DNA of 64,000 nt from an uncultured Lachnospiraceae bacterium. GTDB taxonomy: Bacteria > Bacillota > Clostridia > Lachnospirales > Lachnospiraceae. Made by a program: the position numbers and the translations under genes. Under the pieces are notes generated by a model. The model had not been told where the DNA came from and made no database searches. It saw only the letters and a program-made list of their open reading frames with translations. This document shows positions 44,468 through 52,500 of this stretch, piece by piece (the first letter of the stretch is position 1; each line of letters begins with the position of its first letter). The DNA is taken from the NCBI GenBank assembly GCA_947623805.1, contig CANQHZ010000001.1:18342-82341 (forward strand), in the 5' to 3' direction.

Positions 44468-46111
44468 TTACTTCAACCGCTCAATGTACCTCTCCGCACA
44501 CTCCCACACCACCAGCTTTGAGCCTGTCTGCGAAAGCGCCGCCTTTGTAGCCGCATAATAATCATAACCATAATCCATAATCATAATATGCTCCACGCCG
44601 CCATCAAAAAAATAAGAAAACTCCGTGTTCATAAACTCACTGAATGAATCACCTATCAAAAGCAGAGAGCCGTCTGTCATATCCTCCTCATGCGCAGCAG
44701 ACGCCGGCAGAAAATACACTCTGTCTGTCGAATACCTGTCCTGCCTGCCCAGCATAACACCCAAATCACCGCAATAGTCATTCATATGTATGTCAAACCG
44801 CACGTTGTCTAAGGAAAGTCCCTTTTGATACTTCTGGTTCATAAGCTCCGCAACCGCTAAAAAGCAGCCCTGCATATTGTAATGTGTGTCTGTCTGGTAA
44901 TATAATTGATAATCGTCCTTGTACTGATTGTAAATATCTTTTAAGTATATAATATCGAGCTTTGTATTATTCTTTAAATATTCAACCAGCTTATCCGTGC
45001 GCGTAATCTCGCTCTCGCGCTCTATATATGACGGCATGTTCTCTGCGTAAATAATTTCCTTGTTCGGTATAATCAGCAGCACAAACTCTAAACCTGCCGC
45101 CTCTACTTCCTCTTTTTGCTTTGTGAGGTGTTTCGCAATGGCTGCCATTTCATCCTCTGAAAACGCGTTATCACCGATATAGTCATGATAAGAACTGCCA
45201 TCATTCGGATTTTGCATAAACAGCCAGTTATTTTTTCCAAACAAAGTAATGTTTGCCGCCACAGAGATATCCATTTTCTCAATTGCAGCCTTCTCATCTG
45301 TAAACGCCGCATACTCCTCTGACTGCGCGAGCGTTTTGGCATACTCATCTACCTTTTCCGCCAAATCATCACTATATTCTATTTCCGATATAACCGTATC
45401 CGGTTGTTGGTATTCTATATCATCGCTTTTAGAACCCGAAACCCATGGCGCCATGGTCTGACGAAATACCTCTGCACCATCATATCCTTGCTCCGCAGCT
45501 TTTGTCAAATAGTTCTCAGCCACATCATACGCAATCGGCACTCCCATTCCGAATGTGTGCATAAGCCCCAGCATATAAGAAGCCTCCGCGTCCTCATCGC
45601 TCAGAGCATAAAAAATGGCTGCCGCTTTCTCATAATCCTGGCTGATGCTCCCGCACCCCATAAAGCACATCTTGGCATAAATACTAAATGCCCTTTTATT
45701 CCCCTGCTCATATGACTGCCGTATATAATCCGACGCCTTCGCCAAATCCGTTTCTGTACCCTTTCCCTGCAAATACATTTCGCCTGCCAAAAACTGAGCA
45801 TCGGAATTGCCCTGTTCTGCCGCAGCCTCAAAATATTCCAATGCTTTATCTGCTGTATCACTGGCTACCGCACAAGCTAACAGTTCATCTACCGCTTTAT
45901 CATCTGATGGCTTTTCTTGAGTTTTGTCATGTTCGTCTTCATTTATATCTTTATCTACGTCCTCTTGCTCATCGTCATCATCGCTGTCCTGCGCAATCTC
46001 GTCTTCTTCTCTGAGCTTTCCGGATATCATATTATATCCTATAATCAGCACACATACCCAAATGACGCATATGCTTATTATAAGCACAATTATAGGAATA
46101 TTCTTTTTCAT
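44468..46111 (-). CDS. Sel1-repeat protein with AlgX/SGNH-like domain
   Basis: A 547-residue membrane-anchored protein. An N-terminal helix (about 6-28) and an acidic linker lead to four Sel1-like repeats (about 85-235; for instance AQFLAGEMYLQGKGTETDLA), then a SGNH domain related to AlgJ/AlgX (about 290-545). The pattern NNWLFMQNP, the TDTHYN segment supplying Asp and His, and LLIGDSFSEF with the Ser nucleophile all fit. Such domains acetylate extracellular polymers. It has no MBOAT partner nearby in this cluster, the only one being in the island at 12.9 kb. Confidence 0.83.
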   Translation of the reverse strand: MKKNIPIIVLIISICVIWVCVLIIGYNMISGKLREEDEIAQDSDDDDEQEDVDKDINEDEHDKTQEKPSDDKAVDELLACAVASDTADKALEYFEAAAEQGNSDAQFLAGEMYLQGKGTETDLAKASDYIRQSYEQGNKRAFSIYAKMCFMGCGSISQDYEKAAAIFYALSDEDAEASYMLGLMHTFGMGVPIAYDVAENYLTKAAEQGYDGAEVFRQTMAPWVSGSKSDDIEYQQPDTVISEIEYSDDLAEKVDEYAKTLAQSEEYAAFTDEKAAIEKMDISVAANITLFGKNNWLFMQNPNDGSSYHDYIGDNAFSEDEMAAIAKHLTKQKEEVEAAGLEFVLLIIPNKEIIYAENMPSYIERESEITRTDKLVEYLKNNTKLDIIYLKDIYNQYKDDYQLYYQTDTHYNMQGCFLAVAELMNQKYQKGLSLDNVRFDIHMNDYCGDLGVMLGRQDRYSTDRVYFLPASAAHEEDMTDGSLLLIGDSFSEFMNTEFSYFFDGGVEHIMIMDYGYDYYAATKAALSQTGSKLVVWECAERYIERLK

Positions 46112-46132
46112 ATCGGTCCCTCTCCGGCTGTT

Positions 46133-48328
46133 TTACCTATAACCCATACTCTTTTCAAACTCTAAAATAGTTTCAACATTTTTCTTTTCTATATCTGACA
46201 AAACAGTTTCGTCAAAGTTAGCCGCGTTAAGCTGAGGGACATACCACCTATACTGATTGAAATAACCGTTTACTCCCTGATCCTCAAAAATACGCCCATG
46301 CCTTGCATATATCTCATAAAGCGCCATGCGCAGCTCGTATGACGTCAGACCCTGCAAATCATACGCGGACAGCTCCCTTGAATCACTATAATCCAAGATA
46401 TATCCACTGTTGGAAACGTCATCGACTATTCCCGACCAATTAGATGAAAGGTTGTTTTCGGCACAATACTGAGTATAAAAATAATCCCACATTTCAAGCA
46501 CCCAGCAGTTATTCTCTGTCTTGTCCCTGTTTTCTTCAATGTAATCCATAATCTCCCATGAACTGCGCCCCTGCGCATTCATCTGATTTATATGGCTCAA
46601 AACAAGTGTACTGTACGCCTTAACTTTAGTATTTTCATATTCCTCCTGACCCGCAAAGTATGCATCCGCGTTTATAAAGAGTGTCTCAATTCCCGCTTCA
46701 TCCGCCGCATCAGCATATGCTCCCGCCCGTGAAATAACATAACTTAAATAATTCTGTATCAGCTCATCACGTTTACTTTCAATTACTTGGTTATCAACAT
46801 AATCTTTCGCCTTTTTGTCATCCGCCAGCTCATCTCGGTAAGCCGCTTCCTCATCCAATATCTCAAAAGCGCCGTCATAATCCCCCGCCTGCGCCGATGT
46901 ATCAGCCTCTCCAAAGCTTTGATTTATGTGTGCCTCAATTGCCTGCTCAAGCAAACCATTCGCTGCGTCTATCTGCTCATCCGTGAGATCGTCCTCGTCA
47001 AGATTCAATATTTCCTCTATTAAATCCTCATACTCTTGATTGTCAAGCATCTCTTGAAGATCTGCTATGAGCTTATCCTCCTCTATGTCACTGCTTGGTT
47101 CCTCATTATCGCCTCTCGACTCATCATCATTTTCTTCATTTGTACGCGATGCCACATCCATATCGGAGTCAGCCAACAATATATATGATACCGCCCCCAC
47201 AGAGGCAAGCACAATCACCGCTACTATTACTGCTACCACAGCTTTCAGGCTTCCTTTTTTCTTTGGTACTGTTTGTTGCTGTACAGGCACATATGCCTGC
47301 GTCTGCCTGTACACAGGTGTTGCAGCGCTATACAGAGCTTTATGAAGCTCATTCATATCCTTGATACGCTTGTCCGCATACACGGCAAGTCCCTTCATCA
47401 GCGCATTCTCATCGTTCTTACTGATTTCTATACCCAGTTCACTTGGTCTTTTCAATGTGTCCTGGTATGCTCTTTCAGAAGACTCTACAGGTATGATACC
47501 TGTTATACATTTATAGATAGTCGCACATAATGCATATACATCCGTCCACGGACCTTGATTTCCCCGTTTTCTGTACTGTTCCTCCGGTGCGTATCCAAGT
47601 TTTAGCATTACTGTCTTTTCATTTGTGCCTGCCAAATCAGCCTCACGTGCCGCACCAAAATCAAATAACTTCAAGTCGCCGTTTATATTGAACTTAATAT
47701 TGTCAGGGCTTATATCTCTATGCACCATGCCCGCCTCATGGACCTTTTCAAGCGCAAGAATCACAGGTTCCATAATCTGCTTTACCTGCTCCATGGTAAT
47801 TCGCTTATCTAATCCATACTTAGCGTCGTTTGCCTTTGTATAGCCATGTTTCTCAATGTATTCGCCCAGGTCGTCTCCTTCAAGATTTTCCATTACTATA
47901 TATGCCGTGTCGTTTTGCTCAAAGTAATCCCTTACCTCGACAATACCTGTAAGACCTGAGAGTTTTGCGAGATTCCTCGCTTCATTAATAAAATCACGGC
48001 GCCACTTATATATGTACTCGCTTTTATTTCCCTCATATATTGTAATATGCTGCGAATTAGAGCTTTCACGCGTCACATACCCCTTAGGATAGAACTCCTT
48101 GACAGCTACACTCATTTGCAAAGTAGTGTCCTCCGCCAAGTAAGTAATTCCAAAATTTCCCTCTCCGATAACGCTCTTGATGCGATACCTGCCATTTAAC
48201 ACCATGTCAGGCTGAAGCTGATGTATGCCTGAGCGCGTACCGTTTATATTGCTCCCGCAAAATGGGCAGAATTTATCCTCTGTTCCTACTTCTTTATGGC
48301 AATTAGGGCAAACTCTTATGTCACTCAT
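46133..48328 (-). CDS. Zinc-ribbon transmembrane Ser/Thr kinase with YARHG domain
   Basis: A 731-residue kinase with N-terminal zinc ribbon (CPNC..CPFC, 7-24), kinase domain (about 44-320), transmembrane helix (about 365-388), acidic helical linker and a C-terminal YARHG domain (LRMALYEIYARHGRIFED) outside the cell. Catalytic parts are complete: Gly-rich loop GEGNFG (55-60), Lys77, His203-Arg-Asp205, DFG 223-225, and an activation loop with Thr239 in EKTVMLKLGYAPEE. The YARHG region may sense the wall. It is probably the main kinase of the T7SS cluster. The start at 48328 is chosen because the zinc ribbon begins at once. Confidence 0.92.
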   Translation of the reverse strand: MSDIRVCPNCHKEVGTEDKFCPFCGSNINGTRSGIHQLQPDMVLNGRYRIKSVIGEGNFGITYLAEDTTLQMSVAVKEFYPKGYVTRESSNSQHITIYEGNKSEYIYKWRRDFINEARNLAKLSGLTGIVEVRDYFEQNDTAYIVMENLEGDDLGEYIEKHGYTKANDAKYGLDKRITMEQVKQIMEPVILALEKVHEAGMVHRDISPDNIKFNINGDLKLFDFGAAREADLAGTNEKTVMLKLGYAPEEQYRKRGNQGPWTDVYALCATIYKCITGIIPVESSERAYQDTLKRPSELGIEISKNDENALMKGLAVYADKRIKDMNELHKALYSAATPVYRQTQAYVPVQQQTVPKKKGSLKAVVAVIVAVIVLASVGAVSYILLADSDMDVASRTNEENDDESRGDNEEPSSDIEEDKLIADLQEMLDNQEYEDLIEEILNLDEDDLTDEQIDAANGLLEQAIEAHINQSFGEADTSAQAGDYDGAFEILDEEAAYRDELADDKKAKDYVDNQVIESKRDELIQNYLSYVISRAGAYADAADEAGIETLFINADAYFAGQEEYENTKVKAYSTLVLSHINQMNAQGRSSWEIMDYIEENRDKTENNCWVLEMWDYFYTQYCAENNLSSNWSGIVDDVSNSGYILDYSDSRELSAYDLQGLTSYELRMALYEIYARHGRIFEDQGVNGYFNQYRWYVPQLNAANFDETVLSDIEKKNVETILEFEKSMGYR

Positions 48329-48410
48329 AAGTCCACTTTCTCCATCATTACAAATCATCAAAAAGCTATAGGATGAAGTTTGCGATTCATCCTATAGCAA
48401 TCCAACGACA

Positions 48411-48917
48411 CTATTTCAAAAATCCTAAGCTGCTGATAATTGCAGGCTCTTTTGCCTTTCCTGAACAAACCTGGAAAAATGCTATTATTTTGAGCACAAA
48501 AATAATAACAGCACAGATTACAACAGCAATCGGCACGATTAATGTCCAGCCCAGAACCAGAGAACAAATCATTAAAAGCGTATTCACTACAGTAAGTTTA
48601 AGCGCCTGACGCACATGAAAATATGTATAGGCTGATTCTCTTGACGCCAGCAAAGCTATGATGATGCCGAACACTCCCAATAAATAAGGAATCATCGCCA
48701 TAACCTTATTGTCGGAAATATCTTTTGCCGTAAACTCTGCCGTATGGTCTGTCGGGCTTACATAATACATCTGCTGTGCTCCCATATTCATATTATTGGG
48801 CATCACATTCTGCTGGTTTGACTGCTGCGCATTATCCGTCAAATAGTTTCCGCAGCTTGTACAAAAATTACTGCCGTCAGGAATCTGCGCTCCACATTTT
48901 GGACATATCATTTTCAT
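48411..48917 (-). CDS. Zinc-ribbon small membrane protein
   Basis: A 168-residue protein with an N-terminal zinc ribbon (CPKCGAQIPDGSNFCTSCG), an Asn/Gln-rich linker, and three hydrophobic segments in the last 100 residues, with YFHVRQALKLTVVNTLL in a DUF4870-like arrangement. Function is unknown. AGGAGGTAATGAAA stands before the ATG. It sits between the kinase and PP2C-3 genes, and its ribbon matches those of three other cluster proteins. The 151-bp upstream interval holds an 18-bp palindrome and no gene. Confidence 0.8.
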   Translation of the reverse strand: MKMICPKCGAQIPDGSNFCTSCGNYLTDNAQQSNQQNVMPNNMNMGAQQMYYVSPTDHTAEFTAKDISDNKVMAMIPYLLGVFGIIIALLASRESAYTYFHVRQALKLTVVNTLLMICSLVLGWTLIVPIAVVICAVIIFVLKIIAFFQVCSGKAKEPAIISSLGFLK

Positions 48918-48976
48918 TACCTCCTAAAAAATTGTTACATTTTTATACTAAAAACATTATTATATTATCATATTAA

Positions 48977-48994
48977 CAGTTGAATTTTCAACTG
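48977..48994. promoter_or_regulatory. 18-bp palindrome upstream of zinc-ribbon gene
   Basis: CAGTTGAA-TT-TTCAACTG is a perfect palindrome of 8-bp arms in the 151-bp interval. A TATAAT-like box (48959-48964, minus strand) lies next to it without a good -35. It could be an operator for the downstream genes. Confidence 0.35.
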
Positions 48995-49068
48995 CCTTAT
49001 TTATACAAATTAAAGCTATAAATCAGCTTATTTTGCACAATATTGTATAAATCGACAAAAATAACTGT

Positions 49069-49809
49069 CTATATGCCACATTTTACGATAACAATCGTCA
49101 CGTTATCAGCTGCACCATTTTTATACACCCTGCCAATCAGATTATTAACCTGAGGCTCTATCGCACTCTTGTCCCTGCATCGTCGCATACACGATTTGAT
49201 ATAACTGTCGCTGCAATATTTGTACAGACCATCACTGCACAATAAAAACACAGCGCCGTTGGTTACCACTCCCGTCAAAACCCTGCACTGCATACTTTCC
49301 CGAGTACCTACCGCGTTCACAAGCTTGCCCCTGTTTGGATGATTTTTCATTTTGCGCTCGCTGACACTAAGATGCGCCTGATTTTCCCATACCTCATCTA
49401 TAGTAAGGCAACTGAATTTCCAGCCCGACGCCATGTAGCACCTGCTGTCACCCGCATACAATATACTGTAGCGTTCGCCAAATATAAACAACACCACGAC
49501 AGTCGTGCCGCACACTTCATCTTTATTGTACTGTTCAAATATAATCCTGTTTGCACAGGATATAACCTGCTCTATGGCGGACAACATCTTTTCAAATTCG
49601 CAGTCATACATATCAGGAGAAAACGAACCCCACCACTTTGACATCTCCGACACCACTGTCTGGCTTGCTTTCTCACCGTTTGTATAACCTCCCATTCCGT
49701 CCGCCAGCACAAAGAGCTGCGCATTGTCTTTTTTGAAAATGCCAAATGAATCCTGATTTATTTCCCTAGCCTTTCCTATATCTGTTTTTCCGAAACTTGC
49801 TAAATTCAT
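49069..49809 (-). CDS. PP2C-family protein phosphatase 3
   Basis: A 246-residue PPM/PP2C phosphatase with complete metal-binding motifs (REINQDS, VLADGMGGYTNGE, YAGDSRCYMA, LCSDGLYKY, ADNVTIVI). It is the third such enzyme in 12 kb and closest in position to the FHA/VWA protein, 12 bp downstream of it. Its natural targets may be that protein's linker Thr residues or the kinase activation loop. Confidence 0.93.
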   Translation of the reverse strand: MNLASFGKTDIGKAREINQDSFGIFKKDNAQLFVLADGMGGYTNGEKASQTVVSEMSKWWGSFSPDMYDCEFEKMLSAIEQVISCANRIIFEQYNKDEVCGTTVVVLFIFGERYSILYAGDSRCYMASGWKFSCLTIDEVWENQAHLSVSERKMKNHPNRGKLVNAVGTRESMQCRVLTGVVTNGAVFLLCSDGLYKYCSDSYIKSCMRRCRDKSAIEPQVNNLIGRVYKNGAADNVTIVIVKCGI

Positions 49810-49821
49810 CTCTGCCTCTTT

Positions 49822-51363
49822 TTATCTTACCTCAAAGCGCAGCTCCAGCCTGCCAAGCTTAAGCGTGTTGCCAGAGAAAATTTCTGTTTTTGCCAATACC
49901 CTGCTGCCATTCAAATAAGTACCGTTAGATGATTGTAAATCAGTCACGTAAAACTTGCCACCGCTTACGCTTATCTCACAATGCTTTGACGAAATTGATT
50001 TTTCATAAGTTATTGCTATATCGCACATATCCGCTTTTCGTCCTATGATAATCACATTGTTCAATGGCACTCTAAAAGATTTTGCCGGCGAATTTATATC
50101 TGTCAATACTACCTGATAAGTCGTACTCTGATTCCAAAGCATGACCGTTCCGTCATGGTTTGCATCATTATTCTGAAACGGATCAAGCATCAGTGTCCTG
50201 TCATTTGAAATGTCTGCGCTGTTTTGCATTTCATTCAAGGCACTACTATCAATAGGTTCAAACGATGGTCGATTCCTCTTTTTTACTCTCACAACGATTA
50301 TGACAATGCATATTATAGCAATAACCGCCATCACGCATATCACAATTATCAAAAAAGTCATCGTATCAATGCCAAAAATAGTATCTTCTTCATCCTCGAC
50401 TGTCTCTGGTTCCGACTCTGTTTCTGTCTCCTCCTGCGTTTCAGTCTCAGGCTCCTCGATATCTTCAACATATATCTGCTGAGGCATTGCGATATCAGCT
50501 TCCAATGACGTGCCTCCGGCGAATGTTATCTTTACCGTTTTTTTGCTGCCGTCAAGCATTGTCTCCGTAGGAGTGATTATAAGCTTCAGTATGTCAGCGT
50601 CAGCATCAAGGGCATCTGATATCTCAAACAAGTCCTCTACTTCATCTATGGTAAAATAATCGGCATTAGTCTGCCTGCTTATGGCGAACATGTTTTTAAG
50701 CTGCTCGTTATTATTGTTGTTTTTATTTAGACAGCCTATCGTATATATCGGCACGGGATTATCCTTCAAAAGAGAAGAAAGTTCCTCTTTTGTATAACCG
50801 ATAGATTTATTATCTACGCCATCCGAAATAACAATAATCCTGCGATACACGTCCTCATCATTTTTTATGTACTGCGCAGAAATTAAGTCATATAAGACAT
50901 CCGTAAGATATGTCTCCTGGTCTTGATACTCGATGCTGTCCACAGCCTGCTTCAATGTCTTATAATCACTGGAATAATCTGCTACTATGCTGGTGCCCTC
51001 ACTAAAGGTGGCTAAGCATATTTCCTCATTATCCATACTTGAGATTATATTTTGCAAAAGCTCTGCAATCTTTTCGCGGTCCTGTTGCTGTATCGATATG
51101 GAGTTGTCAAGCATAATCAACGTCTTCATAGGCTTATCCATTTCGGAAACCAATTGAGCAGTCACCTGCTCAGCCTCCGTAGTCGCTATCTGGACTTGTA
51201 TGCCATCACCCGTGCTCTCGCCCACTCCCTTTGCATAAACAGATATATACGAATCACCCGTATAAGTCTCCAAAATGGCTGCGCCCTCATCCGCGAGCGC
51301 AGCCGCCCCAAAAATCATGCAGCCTGCAAAAATGCTGATTAATCCCTTAATTATTTTTTTCAT
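49822..51363 (-). CDS. VWA-transmembrane-FHA protein
   Basis: A 513-residue protein: signal peptide (about 1-24), extracellular von Willebrand A domain (about 78-260) with the metal site Asp86-x-Ser88-x-Ser90 and Asp181, an acidic Glu/Thr linker, a transmembrane helix (about 335-358), and a cytoplasmic tail with two Thr motifs, DRTLMLD (Thr390) and DGTVMLW (Thr406), and a C-terminal FHA domain (about 430-513; Gly441-Arg442, SSKH, Asn480-Gly481). The FHA is intact and could bind the phosphorylated linker in the same protein, as in GarA/OdhI. It may link an extracellular ligand to the internal kinase. Confidence 0.9.
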   Translation of the reverse strand: MKKIIKGLISIFAGCMIFGAAALADEGAAILETYTGDSYISVYAKGVGESTGDGIQVQIATTEAEQVTAQLVSEMDKPMKTLIMLDNSISIQQQDREKIAELLQNIISSMDNEEICLATFSEGTSIVADYSSDYKTLKQAVDSIEYQDQETYLTDVLYDLISAQYIKNDEDVYRRIIVISDGVDNKSIGYTKEELSSLLKDNPVPIYTIGCLNKNNNNNEQLKNMFAISRQTNADYFTIDEVEDLFEISDALDADADILKLIITPTETMLDGSKKTVKITFAGGTSLEADIAMPQQIYVEDIEEPETETQEETETESEPETVEDEEDTIFGIDTMTFLIIVICVMAVIAIICIVIIVVRVKKRNRPSFEPIDSSALNEMQNSADISNDRTLMLDPFQNNDANHDGTVMLWNQSTTYQVVLTDINSPAKSFRVPLNNVIIIGRKADMCDIAITYEKSISSKHCEISVSGGKFYVTDLQSSNGTYLNGSRVLAKTEIFSGNTLKLGRLELRFEVR

Positions 51364-51393
51364 TGTTTTGTTCCTGCGCGCTTTCTTTTTACT

Positions 51394-52065
51394 TTAAAAT
51401 TTATATTTAACAACCTTTATTTTTTTTGCTCTTTCATAATCAAGCAGCGTCCTGCACTTTGAAAGAAGATAATCATTCTTGGTGTAAATAATACTCTTTT
51501 GTGTTCCCTGCAAAATCTTCTGTCCTGCCTTATAATACGTAATTACATACGTATAACATGTCAAAAGTATCAAAGGCAATGCATTTGATGTCTCGTCAAG
51601 CATAATGCGCATCTCATGGAGATCGTCTTTAACCACACAATCCTTGCGTATTTCCGCAATAAATTCATCACCCATATATACCGGAGCACAAATTCCCTGC
51701 TCTCCAAATCCAACAAAGTATAAATAATATACAATATTATCCAACAATAGCAGATGATACCCCGCCGATTTCATAAAGCCTGTCTTAATCTGGTCATGAA
51801 ACATTATGCCATTGGAATTACCATTTGAAACGGTATAAGGTCTGAACGGCGATTGCTTTATCAGCGGCTTTGCCGCCTTAACTGCCTCTCTATGGCTTAT
51901 CGGCAACATCCTAATATTGGAACCACGGTACCGTATCTGAAAATGCCCTTCCATTGAACCAAGCCGCCCCTGCATCGCAATATCGCCCGTTTGTATCCCA
52001 TTTTCCCATATTTCAAAAGATGCATCATACAGTCCCTTTTTAACCTGCCTAACTATAATTTCCAT
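51394..52065 (-). CDS. Unrecognised 223-residue T7SS-cluster protein
   Basis: A soluble protein of 223 residues, no signal peptide or clear transmembrane helix, though residues about 160-185 (LPLILLTCYTYVITYY) are strongly hydrophobic. The N-terminal two thirds alternate beta-strands (VRQVKKGLYDASFEIWENG, FQIRYRGSNIRML) as in a tubby- or LURP-like beta fold. This is a loose impression. It is coupled to the DUF4176 gene with 3 bp between them. Function unknown; a membrane-proximal component is possible. Confidence 0.65.
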   Translation of the reverse strand: MEIIVRQVKKGLYDASFEIWENGIQTGDIAMQGRLGSMEGHFQIRYRGSNIRMLPISHREAVKAAKPLIKQSPFRPYTVSNGNSNGIMFHDQIKTGFMKSAGYHLLLLDNIVYYLYFVGFGEQGICAPVYMGDEFIAEIRKDCVVKDDLHEMRIMLDETSNALPLILLTCYTYVITYYKAGQKILQGTQKSIIYTKNDYLLSKCRTLLDYERAKKIKVVKYKF

Positions 52066-52068
52066 GTA

Positions 52069-52395
52069 TCAGTCATTTCCTTCCGAAACAGACTCATTTT
52101 CTACAGGCACGATTTCTCCATCCTTAACAATCAATTCGCCCATGTTGTTGATCGCGTCCTGGTATGATAGTTCTTCCGAATCCTGAAATCCTATAAAAAA
52201 TATCCTGTCAATCGCATCATGGTTAAAGAAAAACATATGCTTCGGGTCAATAATTCCCTCAGGAAAATAGCATGCAGAATAATCATATATTATAGTTTCT
52301 CCTGCCCTAGTCTGTATGCGTCCACATATCATTACCCTTTTTTCTCCGCCCTTTAACAACACTACTGAACCAATCGGTAATAAATTCCTACTCAT
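52069..52395 (-). CDS. DUF4176 protein, T7SS-associated
   Basis: A 108-residue protein matching DUF4176 (LPIGSVVLLKGGEKRVMICGR and YDYSACYFPEGII). DUF4176 genes occur in T7SSb loci of Bacillota, sometimes next to effectors. The protein is small, cytoplasmic and probably SH3-like, and its role is unknown. AGGAGGATATC before ATG is a strong ribosome binding site. It is co-directional with and 3 bp upstream of the 223-residue gene. Confidence 0.88.
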   Translation of the reverse strand: MSRNLLPIGSVVLLKGGEKRVMICGRIQTRAGETIIYDYSACYFPEGIIDPKHMFFFNHDAIDRIFFIGFQDSEELSYQDAINNMGELIVKDGEIVPVENESVSEGND

Positions 52396-52445
52396 TTTGA
52401 TATCCTCCTACTACATTTTTATTTTCAGATAAATAACTTATTTAT

Positions 52446-52475
52446 AATTTACCACAAACAGCCAAAATCTGACAA
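52446..52475 (-). promoter_or_regulatory. Possible promoter before DUF4176 gene
   Basis: TTGTCA (52470-52475), 18 bp and TAAATT (52446-52451) on the minus strand, about 51 bp before the start. It lies in the 105-bp interval after the effector gene. Confidence 0.4.
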
Positions 52476-52500
52476 GCCCAATAAATATAGGCATTTATTT

